Below, piece after piece: positions 12,855 to 24,800 of a stretch of DNA of 64,000 nucleotides. Source of the DNA: Globodera rostochiensis (taxonomy: Eukaryota > Nematoda > Chromadorea > Rhabditida > Heteroderidae); contig JAEVLN010000014.1 in assembly GCA_018350325.1 (NCBI GenBank), forward strand, positions 1,576,001 through 1,640,000. The letters are read 5' to 3'. The notes below the pieces were generated by a model. That model was not told the DNA's origin. It saw nothing but the letters and a program-made list of their open reading frames with translations, and searched no databases. Each line of letters opens with the position of its first letter. Position 1 is the stretch's first letter. Position numbers and translations under genes: made by a program.

Positions 12855-15800
12855 GAGGAAAGAGAAGAAAGAGAGGAAAGAAAGAAAGAAAGAAAGAAAG
12901 AGAGGAAAGAGAAGAAAGAGAGGAAAGAAAGAAAGAAAGAAAAAAAAAGAGGAAAGAGAAGAAAGAGAGGAAAGAAAGAAAGATAAGGGAAAAGAAGCGC
13001 ATTTCTTTGGCATTTTAAGCCAAAAGGGAGAATTGAAAGTGTAAATGGGCATAACAAACACACTTCTGCTGGTGGATTGACTATGTTTGTTTGTTTGGTC
13101 GATTGTTTGTCGATGGATGTAATTAATTGTTGATTAATTGTCCATGCCCATGGCCGCCCCTCAAACATTGTCCAAGCCGGCGTGGTATATATGACAACAA
13201 TTAGACCTTTCAACCTTTAGGCTCTTTCTAATTGCTTTGGCATTCATTAGTCGGTCCATACCTGCCGCCAACATTTGGGCGGCACAAACGGAAAGGCAAT
13301 TAATGGGCTAAATGATTGCCATAAAAAGGAGGCCGACACTTATTTTATGGGTCGGGTCGGTCATGTGTCAGCAGCAGGTGCAAAGAGAGGAAAATGGCCA
13401 TTTTCTGGCGGAAAGGCCAAAAATAGAATAAAGTGTTAGGTTATGCTTTTAGGCTTAAATTATTTAAGCATGGAGATGATTTGATGAAGAAGGTTGTCAC
13501 AATTTCGTGAGGGGACAATTGGCGGGGGGGGGGCACGGCACGTTGCAAAGCAAATATGGATACAAAACCCGAATAAAACATTTGAGTTTTGAGTGCCATT
13601 TTGTCCACGAAAAGGGAATCATTTTTACTTCCACCCATCTTTACGCAATTCCTCTCGCCTATGCCGGTGCCGGATAGGGGCATTTGCGCAAGAGGGGGGG
13701 GGGGGGGGGGAGGGGGTTGCGGATGCATAAATGGGCTTCGCCATCGAGGGGGACGACTTTATTATAAATGCCAAAATACGTTGACGGCGGGGGGGGGGGG
13801 GAGGAGAGGAAAATATGACTATGACGAAAGCGTCAGAGGGGGGGGGGGACGCGGGATGGCGCCGAAAGGGATACGAAATGGCGGGGGGGGGGGAATTGAT
13901 GAAAAAGGGATAAATTTGGAGGTATTAAAATTAGAGCAAAACAACGAAAAGTTGGCCCAACCTGGCAATATGGGAACGGAATGCTTGTTTTGAGAAATTT
14001 GAATAAGCCGGATGAAGTCTAACAATTTGGTAGAGGGAGTTGAAGTCAACGAAAAATTGTCAACCAAGGTTGTCTGCCAAACATAAGGTTGTCTGCCAAA
14101 CATAAGGTTGTCTGTGCCAATGGCAAAAACGAAAATGCCATTCTTTTGGAATTAAATTAATTACCCCCGCGGAATTTGCAGCAGCAAATCTCAACTGAAC
14201 CTTTGAAGTGGTGTCCCTCCCACTCATTTTCTTTTTTTTTTCAGCCTCGGGGACACCAGCTGGGAGATCGCTGTGCCTCGGGACACGCAAGAAGAGCGTG
14301 CCCTTGAGGTGGAACAGTGCGAATGCCCTCCCGGCTACACGGGCACTTCGTGCGAAGATTGTGCCGAGGGCTACGAACGGTCGGGCCACGGGCCATACTT
14401 GGGCTATTGCGTGCCGGCACGTCAACCGCCTGCACGGCCATTGTGTGACTCGGCCGGAGCATTGTCCGCCCATCCCCAACATGACGGAAATTGCGACTGC
14501 AAACAGAATGTCGTCGGTGAGAAAGAGGAATTGAGGAAATGAAATTTATAGTCGAGAAGTCGGCGGGACATTATGCGAATATGTCCGGGGGAGGGGGGAT
14601 TTGGACTTTTGGACTGGGAAAGGGCTGTTATGTCATTGGGGGATTAGCTTATCATCTACAAGAGCGCATTTGCGGATTATGACCATCGAAGTTGAGATTT
14701 TGGCACTTTTTGCACTAAAAAAGAAAAGATTTTTTATGAAGTGTGCCAATTTGTTGCTAAATTTATGTTCGGCATTTTGCTTCAACTTTTTTTGTTTCTT
14801 ATTCTTTCCGCTTCGTCCCTAACTCATCATTGAAGGCGTCACTTGCGATCGTTGTGCGCCCGAGTCTTTCAATCTGGCCCCGCAGAATCCCCACGGCTGT
14901 TTGCGTTGCTTTTGTTCCGGCATTACGCGCGCGTGCGAAAGTTCGCATTGGCGTCGCAACAGAATCGAGCTTGACTACGCGCGAGGGGACCGCGACCAAT
15001 TGGACGCGACGACATCCGACGCGCACAGTCCGTACAAACCGCCGACGCAACCGCAGGTGCGTATTTGCGTTTTCTCCGGCGGAGTGCACGCGATCCCCTT
15101 AGGTGCACGATGGCTCCATCAACTTCAACGGGTTCTACGAGGCCCGTGGTCAAACTCTGTACTGGAGTTTGCCGCAAAAGTTTCTGGGAGACAAAGTGAC
15201 CGCTTACGGTGGCAAACTCCGCTACACCTTCCGTTTCTCCGGGTCCGGATCGCTTAACTCTGACGCCGATGTGATCATTCGCGGGAACAACATCCAGCTT
15301 CAGTATTCGAACCGACAACAAGTCCATGCAGACCGCGACAATTATGTGGAGGTGATCGACGACACATTTGGGAAACTTGAAAGCACTTTTACAGATTCCG
15401 ATCACTGAGCTTGGGTGGCGTCATTCAAACGGCGTTTCTGCACCTCGAGAGCAACTTATGATGGTATTGGCCGATCTGGACCGGCTGCTGATCAAAATGA
15501 GTTATATGCGCGAATGTTCGCAAGCGTCGCTGGTGTCCGTGTCGTTGGACAGTGCGGACGCATACGGAGCGGGCGAAACAGCGTTGGAAGTGGAACAATG
15601 CCAATGTCCGCCCGGTTACATTGGCACTTCTTGTGAGGTAGGGGACAAATCTTTGGGAAGGAAAGTTGCCCTCCGTTTTAGGGGGGGGGGGGACGTTTTA
15701 GAGGGGAAATAAAGGGGAAAAATGAATTCGGTGTTTGAGGCAAATTGTGAAGATAAAAAGGCGAATACGGTCAATTCACGCGATGTTTTTAACTCTTTTG

Positions 15801-18800
15801 GTCGATAATGGGGCAATTAAACATTTTATGCTTACGACGTAAATATCGAAATAGCGAAGAAAAACGGACGGATTTCAAAAGGTAATTGCCGGGGGGGGGG
15901 AATTGTTTTTGGTTATGCAAAGCATTAAAGCGATGTCTTGGCTTAGACCTAATCAAATTTGGCGCCTTTAAATGACGCTGAAGCCCCCCCCCCCCCCCCC
16001 CCCCACTGTCATTTGGCGTTGCCATCTGAGAATTGAGTGCCAATAATCCGCTCGCTATTCCCGCGTTTGTTACGTCAATGGGGCAATAGCGAGAATAAAA
16101 CAACAGATTGGCCATATTGTATATGTATATGAGAATGCCGATGCAGGGGGAAGAAGCAAAGGGACCCTCGGCGGGGGGCGGGGGGGGGAGAAAAGTGGGG
16201 GGGGGGGAGGGGGGGGGGGGGTGCTTTTGAGGGGGGGGGGGACTTTTTCGTGAAATGAACGGAATAAATTCTATTTATTGAACAATGATTGAATTAAACG
16301 GCGGATTATCGCCGCCGTCAGGTGTTAAATAGCTTAAAATAACTTAAAATTAACCGGAAATCCGTCCAAGGATTGTGCCCCGGGCTATTCGCGCACCGGC
16401 GGCGGGCCTTACTTGGGAGCGTGTGAAAAGTGCGAGTGTTACAACCATGCAAGCGAATGTGATGCCGAATACGGCGCATGCATTGACTGCCAACATAACA
16501 CTGAGGTAACGGGGAAAGAATATCAAAAAACTTTGGGTTTTTCTTAGGGTAACTTACGGGGACGAGAGACTCTCCACGATTTCTTCGGGGATACCCGCGG
16601 GGGAATTCCTCGAATTTTTTCTTCCTAAAATTACTAAATAAAAGCATTCCATCTCGCTATCTTTTTAGGGTGATCGTTGCGAGCGTTGTAAGCCCGGCTT
16701 TGTCGGTGATGCTCGTCGCGGCACTCCCTACGATTGTCGACCGGCACCCGAAGCTGCGGTTACGCGTCCACGCTGCGAATGCCACAACCATTCGCCGCGC
16801 GGTTGCGACTCTTACGGACGTTGCATTGTAAGTGTTAATCGCCCCGGGGGTTTTGATGATAATTGGATTTTGTAAGAATTATGCCGAGAATTTGTTGGTT
16901 TTGTCCGTTTGAGTCAATTGTTTTCAGTTGTGTGAACACAATACCGAAGGATTCCATTGCGAGCTGTGCAAAAAGGGCTTTTACGGCAACTCTACGAAAG
17001 GGACGGCGTGGGACTGCGCTCAGTGCCCCTGTCCGTAAGTGCCTTCGGGGACGAGGTCTTTGACCCGAGATGAACATCCCGCCCCCAGAGGTGCTGCCGA
17101 GTGCTTCTTGGACGCCCGAGGCCAAGTCCAGTGTCGCAACTGCCCGCCCGGCTTTGCGGGACGTCTCTGCAATGAGTGCGCTTTACATTTACACCTTTTG
17201 CTTCTGACCCGTACTCATAAACGCGATATCTCTGCAGGTGCGCCCCTGGTTACACGCCTGGCCAGACTGCTGATGGACGCAAATGTGAGCCAATCGGCAA
17301 ACACAAGCCGTCCGAAGTGGAGTTCGTGCCGGAACCCGATGGTGAGAGAGGTGCTTTTGTTGTTGGTAGTGATGATCGGCGTGATCTTGCCGTTTTGCGG
17401 CTTCCAACTGGCGCCCAGCAGCGGCGTCCCGGGGGCACGCACGTGCGGCGCGAGGGACGGCGCCGTTACCGCGTGCACAGTCGCTTTTTCACAAATTGAT
17501 CTGATCGCTGCTTAAACTTTAAACTTTAATTTTTATTCGCTTTTTGCTTACAAATTAGGCAATTGCATTTTTCGTTTGCTTTTTTTCTTTTATTTTAAAT
17601 TAGCACCGTTTGTTTTGTCATTTTTTTCGCTTTTGCGCGTTTTGAGTGTCTCGCCATTTCTGAGTTTTCGGTGTCTGTCCTTAAGACAAAAAACAAAACC
17701 CTTCAGAAGAGTTCCAAACCCACTTTCGTCAACTACGACGATCACCCCAATTGTGCTGCTGATTGGGAGGGACAGTAACTGAAGGGTTTGAACCGATTTA
17801 TCCTCCGATTACGGTGTGTCTAGCCTTGACTTCTTCCTCTTCTCTGTCCTTCTTCCTCTCTCTCCGGTACCCTCTCCTCTCTTTCCACACTATCTCTCGT
17901 TCACTCTAACTCTCTTTCTCTCTCTCCCTGTTGCAATATTATGACTATCCCTTTTTACTCTTTCGCTTCAACCCTTTACCACCAGATTGTGCTGAACAGT
18001 TTTGAATAAATATGGCACTTTTTCTTCTTTTCTTGCACAATTCTTGGAATTTAGCCAAAATTTCATTTTTTTTCTCTTTGCTTCGCTCGCTTTCCGATGC
18101 TATCGCCGCCGGTGATGGGCCAAAACGCTACGGACTTTTCTTCGTTGCTCGGGCATTTTAATTGCTCGCCTTTGCACAACTCGAAAATGACGGTAAGGGG
18201 TACTGTATTTATTACAAGCCCCCCTCAACCCAAAGTGCCACTTTCTTTCCCTTGTGCCGAACTCTCCGAAAGTTTCTGATAATGAATGAGTCATGGCACG
18301 CTAAAAGTGCTTCAAATTCAGTGCCTCTTCGTGTGGAAATCCTTCAGCCGAAACAGCTGAGCATTCAGGAAAGTTCTCGAGCCAAATGGACGTGCAAAAT
18401 CGTTTCTGCTGACAAAGTAAAAGCCAACCTGCTAATTGATTTGGCAAGATTTAATTGATTTGAATATTTAGCCTGACTTAGTCGACATACAATGGAGCAG
18501 AATCGGAGCGGTCGAATTGCCCGCTCGGGCACAGCAATTTGGGCACCAGCTGGTGATTGACCGCATCCAACAGGAGGACGCAGGGCACTACCGGTGCACG
18601 GGTCGGTTGAAGGGGGACATTTCCACCGACGACGCCACGTTGACAATTGGTACGGACATTTGATCTAATCCTGTTCGGCTACTTCTTGTCCTTGATTCGT
18701 CTAATCAAATCACTTTTCTTTCAGTCTCCCCACACGCTGCTCCAGCCGATGTACACTTTCCGGCTCCAGTCCCTACGGCATTGCCCACGGCAGCAGCACA

Positions 18801-21800
18801 AATGCCGAAGCCGGTCGTGACCCCTCCTCATCAGCTGGTGGACGAAGGTCGTTCATCGTCCATTTGTCTCTAGACGAATGAGATCTTTTCAAAGGCCAAC
18901 AAGCGGTGTTCACATGTCTAACCCCGGGCTATGCGGACTGTGAGGTCCAATGGCACTACCAGCGCCTCGGGGGACCGTTGCCCAATGGATGGGAACAACG
19001 AGGAAATCAGATCATCGTTCAGAGTGCCCAACATATCCATGCAGGCGACTATATTTGCAGTGTAACGCATCAATTTGGCACAACGGCCTCTGACCCGGGC
19101 AGATTGGAAATTCAAAAACGTAAGCTGAGCGAACAGTTTTCATGGAATTTCTACCTTTTAAGCTCCGTCGGTGTGTCCACCGGTGTGCCACGCCCCTCCA
19201 TCAGCAGCGACAGTCACTGCTCCACCGCCCATCCGACCGTTGGTCGAACCGCCCGAGATCGAGACGGACCTTGACAGTCCGGCCAGATTCCGCTGTTGGG
19301 TGCCCGGAGTCCCCGGAGCGGTACTCAACTGGCGACCTGTGCACGGCGGGGCATTGCCCGCAGGCGCGGACCAAAGCGGCGGCTACTTGGATTTCCCCCG
19401 CGTGTCCAAGCATCACCCGGGTCAATACGTTTGTGCCGCTTACGACCCAAGTCGGGACCCGATCGGGAGTCGGCCCGTCGACTCGGACCATGTCCAACTC
19501 AAATTGCGTCCGAAGAAGCCGTTCCAAGTGCTGGTCGAACCGCCCTACCAAATTGTGGACGAAGGCCAACCGTTGCCACGTCCGTTTCGCTGTTGGGTGC
19601 CCGGATACCCCCAGGCGGTGCTCAAATGGCGTCCGGCGCTGGACGAAACGCTGCCCAGTGGGCTGGAAGAGCAGCATGCTGGCGCACTTCTTAACGTGCC
19701 ACGGGCGGAGCTCAGACATGCCGGCGACTACATTTGCACGGCCTACGATCCTCATGAGGACCCCCGCGGGGAACAAAAAGTCGACTCAACGCCTGTCCGG
19801 GTAAGGGTTCTGCAGAAGACTAAACATAATGCAGAAAACAATCTTCGCCCTATTCATCATTTCATTTCTGATCACTCAACACTTACAAATTAGCTTAAAC
19901 GAAATTGCTGTCTTTCTGTACAGCTCGATGTTCGTCGGCCTTCACCACCACCACCATCTCGACCGCGAAATCCCCCCCAAGTTGAGCCACCCTACCAACG
20001 AGTTGACCTTAATCAGCCTGCACGCTTTCGCTGTTGGGTGCCCGGAGAACCGAACGCCCATTTGAGTTGGGCGCCGGCTCGTGGTGGACCTTTGCCAGCC
20101 GGTGCAGTTGACAGAAGCGGACATTTGGTCTTTGACGCGGTGGCACACGACCATGCCGGGTCCTATGTGTGCTCTTCGATTGACCCGGAGACCGGACAAA
20201 TTCTTCAATCTCCGCCAGTTCGACTTGACGTCAACGCACGTAATGCGGGGATTAAGTGACCTAAACGTCCATTCTTAACCCGTCTTTATCCGGGATTTTC
20301 TTGAAAAAAAAAGTTGGTGAAAGTTTCAGTCAGACGCTATTTGCTGCTTTTAGAACAGTCGGGCAAATCCTTTAAAGCTGGACATTTGCGCTTTTAAGCG
20401 TCCAAAAGGCCTTTGGTTGAACCGGCTGAACAAACCGTGCAGCAGGGACACCCCTCACGGATTCGCTGCTGGGTTCCTGACGAGCCTCGCGCTCCTCTCA
20501 GATGGACCGCCCGCGGCGGAACGCCATTGCCTTCGGGCGCAGTCGATGACGGAAGAGGCATATTGAACATTGCGCAGACGCTTCCCCATCACCAGGGCGA
20601 TTACGAGTGCATTTACGAGCCAAGAGAGCCGACGGGCCGAGGACCCCAAGTATGGGGAGGGGGAGGGCGTCAGGGGACAGACCGATCGAGATCTCGACGG
20701 TCCTCAAGTCCGGGCTGTAGTTGGATGCCCATCTGTAGAGTCAATCGATTATTTTTGGTGTCTTAAGGTGTCCGAGCCTGCACGAATCTACGTAAGCCCA
20801 CCTCCGTTTGGCCCATTGGAAAGGAAACCCGGAGAACCACCCAGACCCGTTGCCACTCCTCCGTTACAAACGCTCCCCCGGGGCGATCCGGCACGGTTCC
20901 ATTGCGAGCCGAACAGTAAAACACCCGCACAAATCCATTGGGGTGAGTGTAAAATTTGTCCAAGAAACCAATTAATTTGGTTGTCTGTCAGGTTTCGAAT
21001 CACCGAACGGCGCGTTGCCTACCGGTGTCAGTGTGGACGGTGAAGACATTTTGATCGCGGCGGCGGACGAAGCCACCATCGGCGAGTACCACTGTACGGC
21101 CACCAATGAGTTCGGACGTGGACATGCCGACCCCGTCAGATTGGCCGTCACAGATGGTAGGGACGAAAAAACGATGGACGTCCCCCCACCGATTATTGTA
21201 AAAAAACCAATTCAGAGGAAGAACCACCGACAGCGCGAGTTGAGCCGAAAGTGTGGAACGGCCAACCGGGCGGTTCCAAACAGTTCAAATGTTACGTAAC
21301 CGGCAACCCCTACCCGACCATCAAAGTGAGTGTTTGGCCATTTGCATATAAAAGACCAACCAACGCATTCAGTGGACCGGGCCAGGAGAGGGCGATTTGC
21401 CTGAAGATGTTGTCGATTTGGGTGATGGTGTGTTGGAGATCAAAGACGCCAAGAAGGAGCTGCATGACGGAGAATATGTCGGGGACAACTTCCAATTAGC
21501 GTATCGAATCCATTCTTCTTAGACTTGCATTGCCACCAATCCGTTGGGTGAAGCGACGGACAGCGGCAAAGTTGAGATCGGGCCGTCCATCGGAATAAAC
21601 ATTTTCGAAAAAGAAAAACCTGCGCCTGCCCGGCTGAAGATGGTTGTTGGCGAATTGTTGGAGGTCAAATGTGAAGCAGAAGGGGAGCCGGAGCCGGACG
21701 TGGAATGGCTTCAGTGAGTTGGGGGGGGGAGCCGGAGTGGGGGGGGGGCGGAAGCCGGAGTGGGGGGGGGAGCCGGAGCCGGACGTGGAATGGCTTCAGT

Positions 21801-24800
21801 GAGTTGGGGGGGGGAGCCGGAGTGGGGGGGGGCGGAAGCCGGAGTGGGGGGGGGGAGCCGGAGTGGGGGGGGGAGCCGGAGTGGGGGGGGGGCGGGAGCC
21901 GGAGTGGGGGGGAGCCGGAGTGGGGGCGGAAGCCGGAGTGGGGGGGGGCGGGAGCCGGAGTGGGGGGGGGGCGGAAGCCGGAGTGGGGGGGGGAGCCGGA
22001 GTTGGGGGGGGGGGGAGCCGGAGTGGGGGGAGCCGGAGTGGGGGGGGCCGGAGCCGGACGTGGAATGGCTTCAGTGAGTTGGGGGGGGGGGGAGCCGGAG
22101 TGGGGGGGGGGGCGGGAGCCGGAGTGGGGGCGGAGTGGGGGGGCGGGAGCCGGAGTGGGGGGAGCCGGAGTGGGGGGAGCCGGAGTGGGGGGGGGGCCGG
22201 AGCCGGACGTGGAATGGCTTCAGTGAGTTGGGGGGGGGGGAGCCGGAGTGGGGGGGGGCGGGAGCCGGAGTGGGGGGGGGAGCCGGAGTGGGGGGGGCGG
22301 GAGCCGGAGTGGGGGGGAGCCGGAGTGGGGGGAGGCGGGAGCCGGAGTGGGGGGGCGGGAGCCGGAGTGGGGGGAGGGGGCGGGAGCCGGAGTGGGGGGG
22401 AGCCGGAGTGGGGGGGGCGGGAGCCGGAGTGGGGGGGGGCGGGAGCCGGAGTGGGGGGGGCGGGAGCCGGAGTGGGGGGGGGGCGGGAGCCGGAGTGGGG
22501 GGGGGGGGGAGAGCCGGAGTGGGGGGGGCCGGAGTGGGGGGGGCGGGAGCCGGAGTGGGGGGGAGCCGGAGTGGGGGGGCGGGAGCCGGAGTGGGGGGAG
22601 GGGGCGGGAGCAGGAGTGGGGGGGGCGGGAGCCGGAGTGGGGGGGAGCCGGAGTGGGGGGGGCCGGAGTGGGGGGGGGGACGGGAGCCGGAGTGGGGGGG
22701 GGGGGAGCCGGAGTGGGGGGGGGCCGGAGTGGGGGGGGGCGGGAGCCGGAAGTGGGGGGGCGGGAGCCGGAGTGGGGGGGGCGGGAGCCGGAGTGGGGGG
22801 GGGCGGGAGCCGGAGTGGGGGGGAGCCGGAGTGGGGGGAGGCGGGAGCCGGAGTGGGGGGGAGCCGGAGTGGGGGGGGGGGGCGGGAGCCGGAGTGGGGG
22901 GGGGGGGAGAGCCGGAGTGGGGGGGCCGGAGTGGGGGGAGGCGGGAGCCGGAGTGGGGGGAGCCGGAGTGGGGGGGGGGCCGGAGCCGGACGTGGAATGG
23001 CTTCAGTGAGTTGGGGGGGGGAGCCGGAGTGGGGGGGGCGGGAGCCGGAGTGGGGGGAGCCGGAGTGGGGGCGGAAGCCGGAGTGGGGGGGCGGGAGCCG
23101 GAGTGGGGGGGCGGAAGCCGGAGTGGGGGGGGGGGGAGCCGGAGTGGGGGGGGGCGGGAGCCGGAGTGGGGGGGAGCCGGAGTGGGGGGGGGGAGCCGGA
23201 GTGGGGGGGGCGGGAGCCGGAGTGGGGGGGAGCCGGAGTGGGGGGAGGCGGGAGCCGGAGTGGGGGGGCGGGAGCCGGAGTGGGGGAGGGGGCGGGAGCC
23301 GGAGTGGGGGGGAGCCGGAGTGGGGGGGCGGGAGCCGGAGTGGGGGGGGGCGGGAGCCGGAGTGGGGGGGGGGGAGAGCCGGAGTGGGGGGGGCCGGAGT
23401 GGGGGGAGGCGGGAGCCGGAGTGGGGGGGAGCCGGAGTGGGGGGGCGGGAGCCGGAGTGGGGGGAGGGGGCGGGAGCAGGAGTGGGGGGGGCGGGAGCCG
23501 GAGTGGGGGGGAGCCGGAGTGGGGGGGGGCGGGAGCCGGAGTGGGGGGGGGCGGGAGCCGGAGTGGGGGGGGGGCGGGAGCCGGAGTGGGGGGGGCGGGA
23601 GCCGGAGTGGGGGGGGGAGAGCCGGAGTGGGGGGGAGCCGGAGTGGGGGGGCGGGAGCCGGAGTGGGGGGGAGCCGGAGTGGGGGGGGGGCGGGAGCCGG
23701 AGTGGGGGGGGGGCGGGAGCCGGAGTGGGGGGGCGGGAGCCGGAGTGGGGGGGGCGGGAGCCGGAGTGGGGGGGGCGGGAGCCGGAGTGGGGGGGAGCGG
23801 AGTGGGGGGAGGCGGGAGCCGGAGTGGGGGGGAGCCGGAGTGGGGGGGGGCGGGAGCCGGAGTGGGGGGGGGAGAGCCGGAGTGGGGGGGGCCGGAGTGG
23901 GGGGAGGCGGGAGCCGGAGTGGGGGGGAGTGGGGGGGGCGGGAGCCGGAGTGGGGGGAGCCGGAGTGGGGGGGGGGGCCGGAGCCGGACGTGGAATGGCT
24001 TCAGTGAGTGGGGGGGGGGAGGGGGGAGGAGTCCAATCTTTTCGGGGCGGTCAATCCATGCAAATTAAAGTGATCCGGGTCCCGAACGTGGCGATCTTCC
24101 CGATGACTACGTGCCGATCACCATCTCCGAACAATTCCTGCGTCATCCGAGCATCGGACTCGGCAACTCCGGCTGCTACACTTGCAAGGCCAGCAATGAT
24201 TTCGCCTCTGTAACAAAAGGCATATGCATTGAAGGTTGTCCCGAACCAATCTTGTCACCTGAATTCGACTCTGATCTTAAGTGATCGAACCGTCGGGAAT
24301 GACAACGGTTGGCATTCTGGGAGGTTCTCATCAGTGGTTCCCGGCGGACGATCCGGCTGAATTGATCTGTGCCGCCTCTGTTTCTTCGCTAGTCGAACGT
24401 GTTGAGTGGAAGAAGGCCGGTGCAGAGCCGTTACCTTCGGATGCTAGCGATGAGGAACATCGCGGAGTACTCCGGTTCGCCTCGTTCAAAGTAACTGAGG
24501 ATTGATTGATTGGGGGTGGAGTGATTACTAATTGATTGATTAATTGGGGGGGGGGGTATTTCTATTTTCTTTAAATTATTATCGATCCTGATCCCGTTTT
24601 GACATTCTCTGATCCTACCCGTGGGTCCATTGTCCGTTCCTAACATGCCGAGATCGAATTGGATTATCGGGAACACACTGACCATGTTCAGCCTGCTCAT
24701 GTTGGAGAGTACGAGTGCAACGCGTACCGCAACGAGGAAGTGATCGCCACCAGCAAAGTGGAAGTACACCTCGAGGGGGACGCCCGTCCCAATCTTCTGC

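Noticed and set aside
12452..13213. Phe/Leu/Ser-rich minus-strand frame that looks like a membrane protein
   Set aside because: It is the translation of the GAAA microsatellite; no start context, no conserved segments.
21863..24213. Open frames of about 700 residues rich in Gly, Glu-Pro-Glu-Trp and Ser-Arg
   Set aside because: They are translations of the intronic G-rich array in frames other than the exon frame. The true exon frame meets a stop right after the first donor, and the flanking exons join in phase without it.
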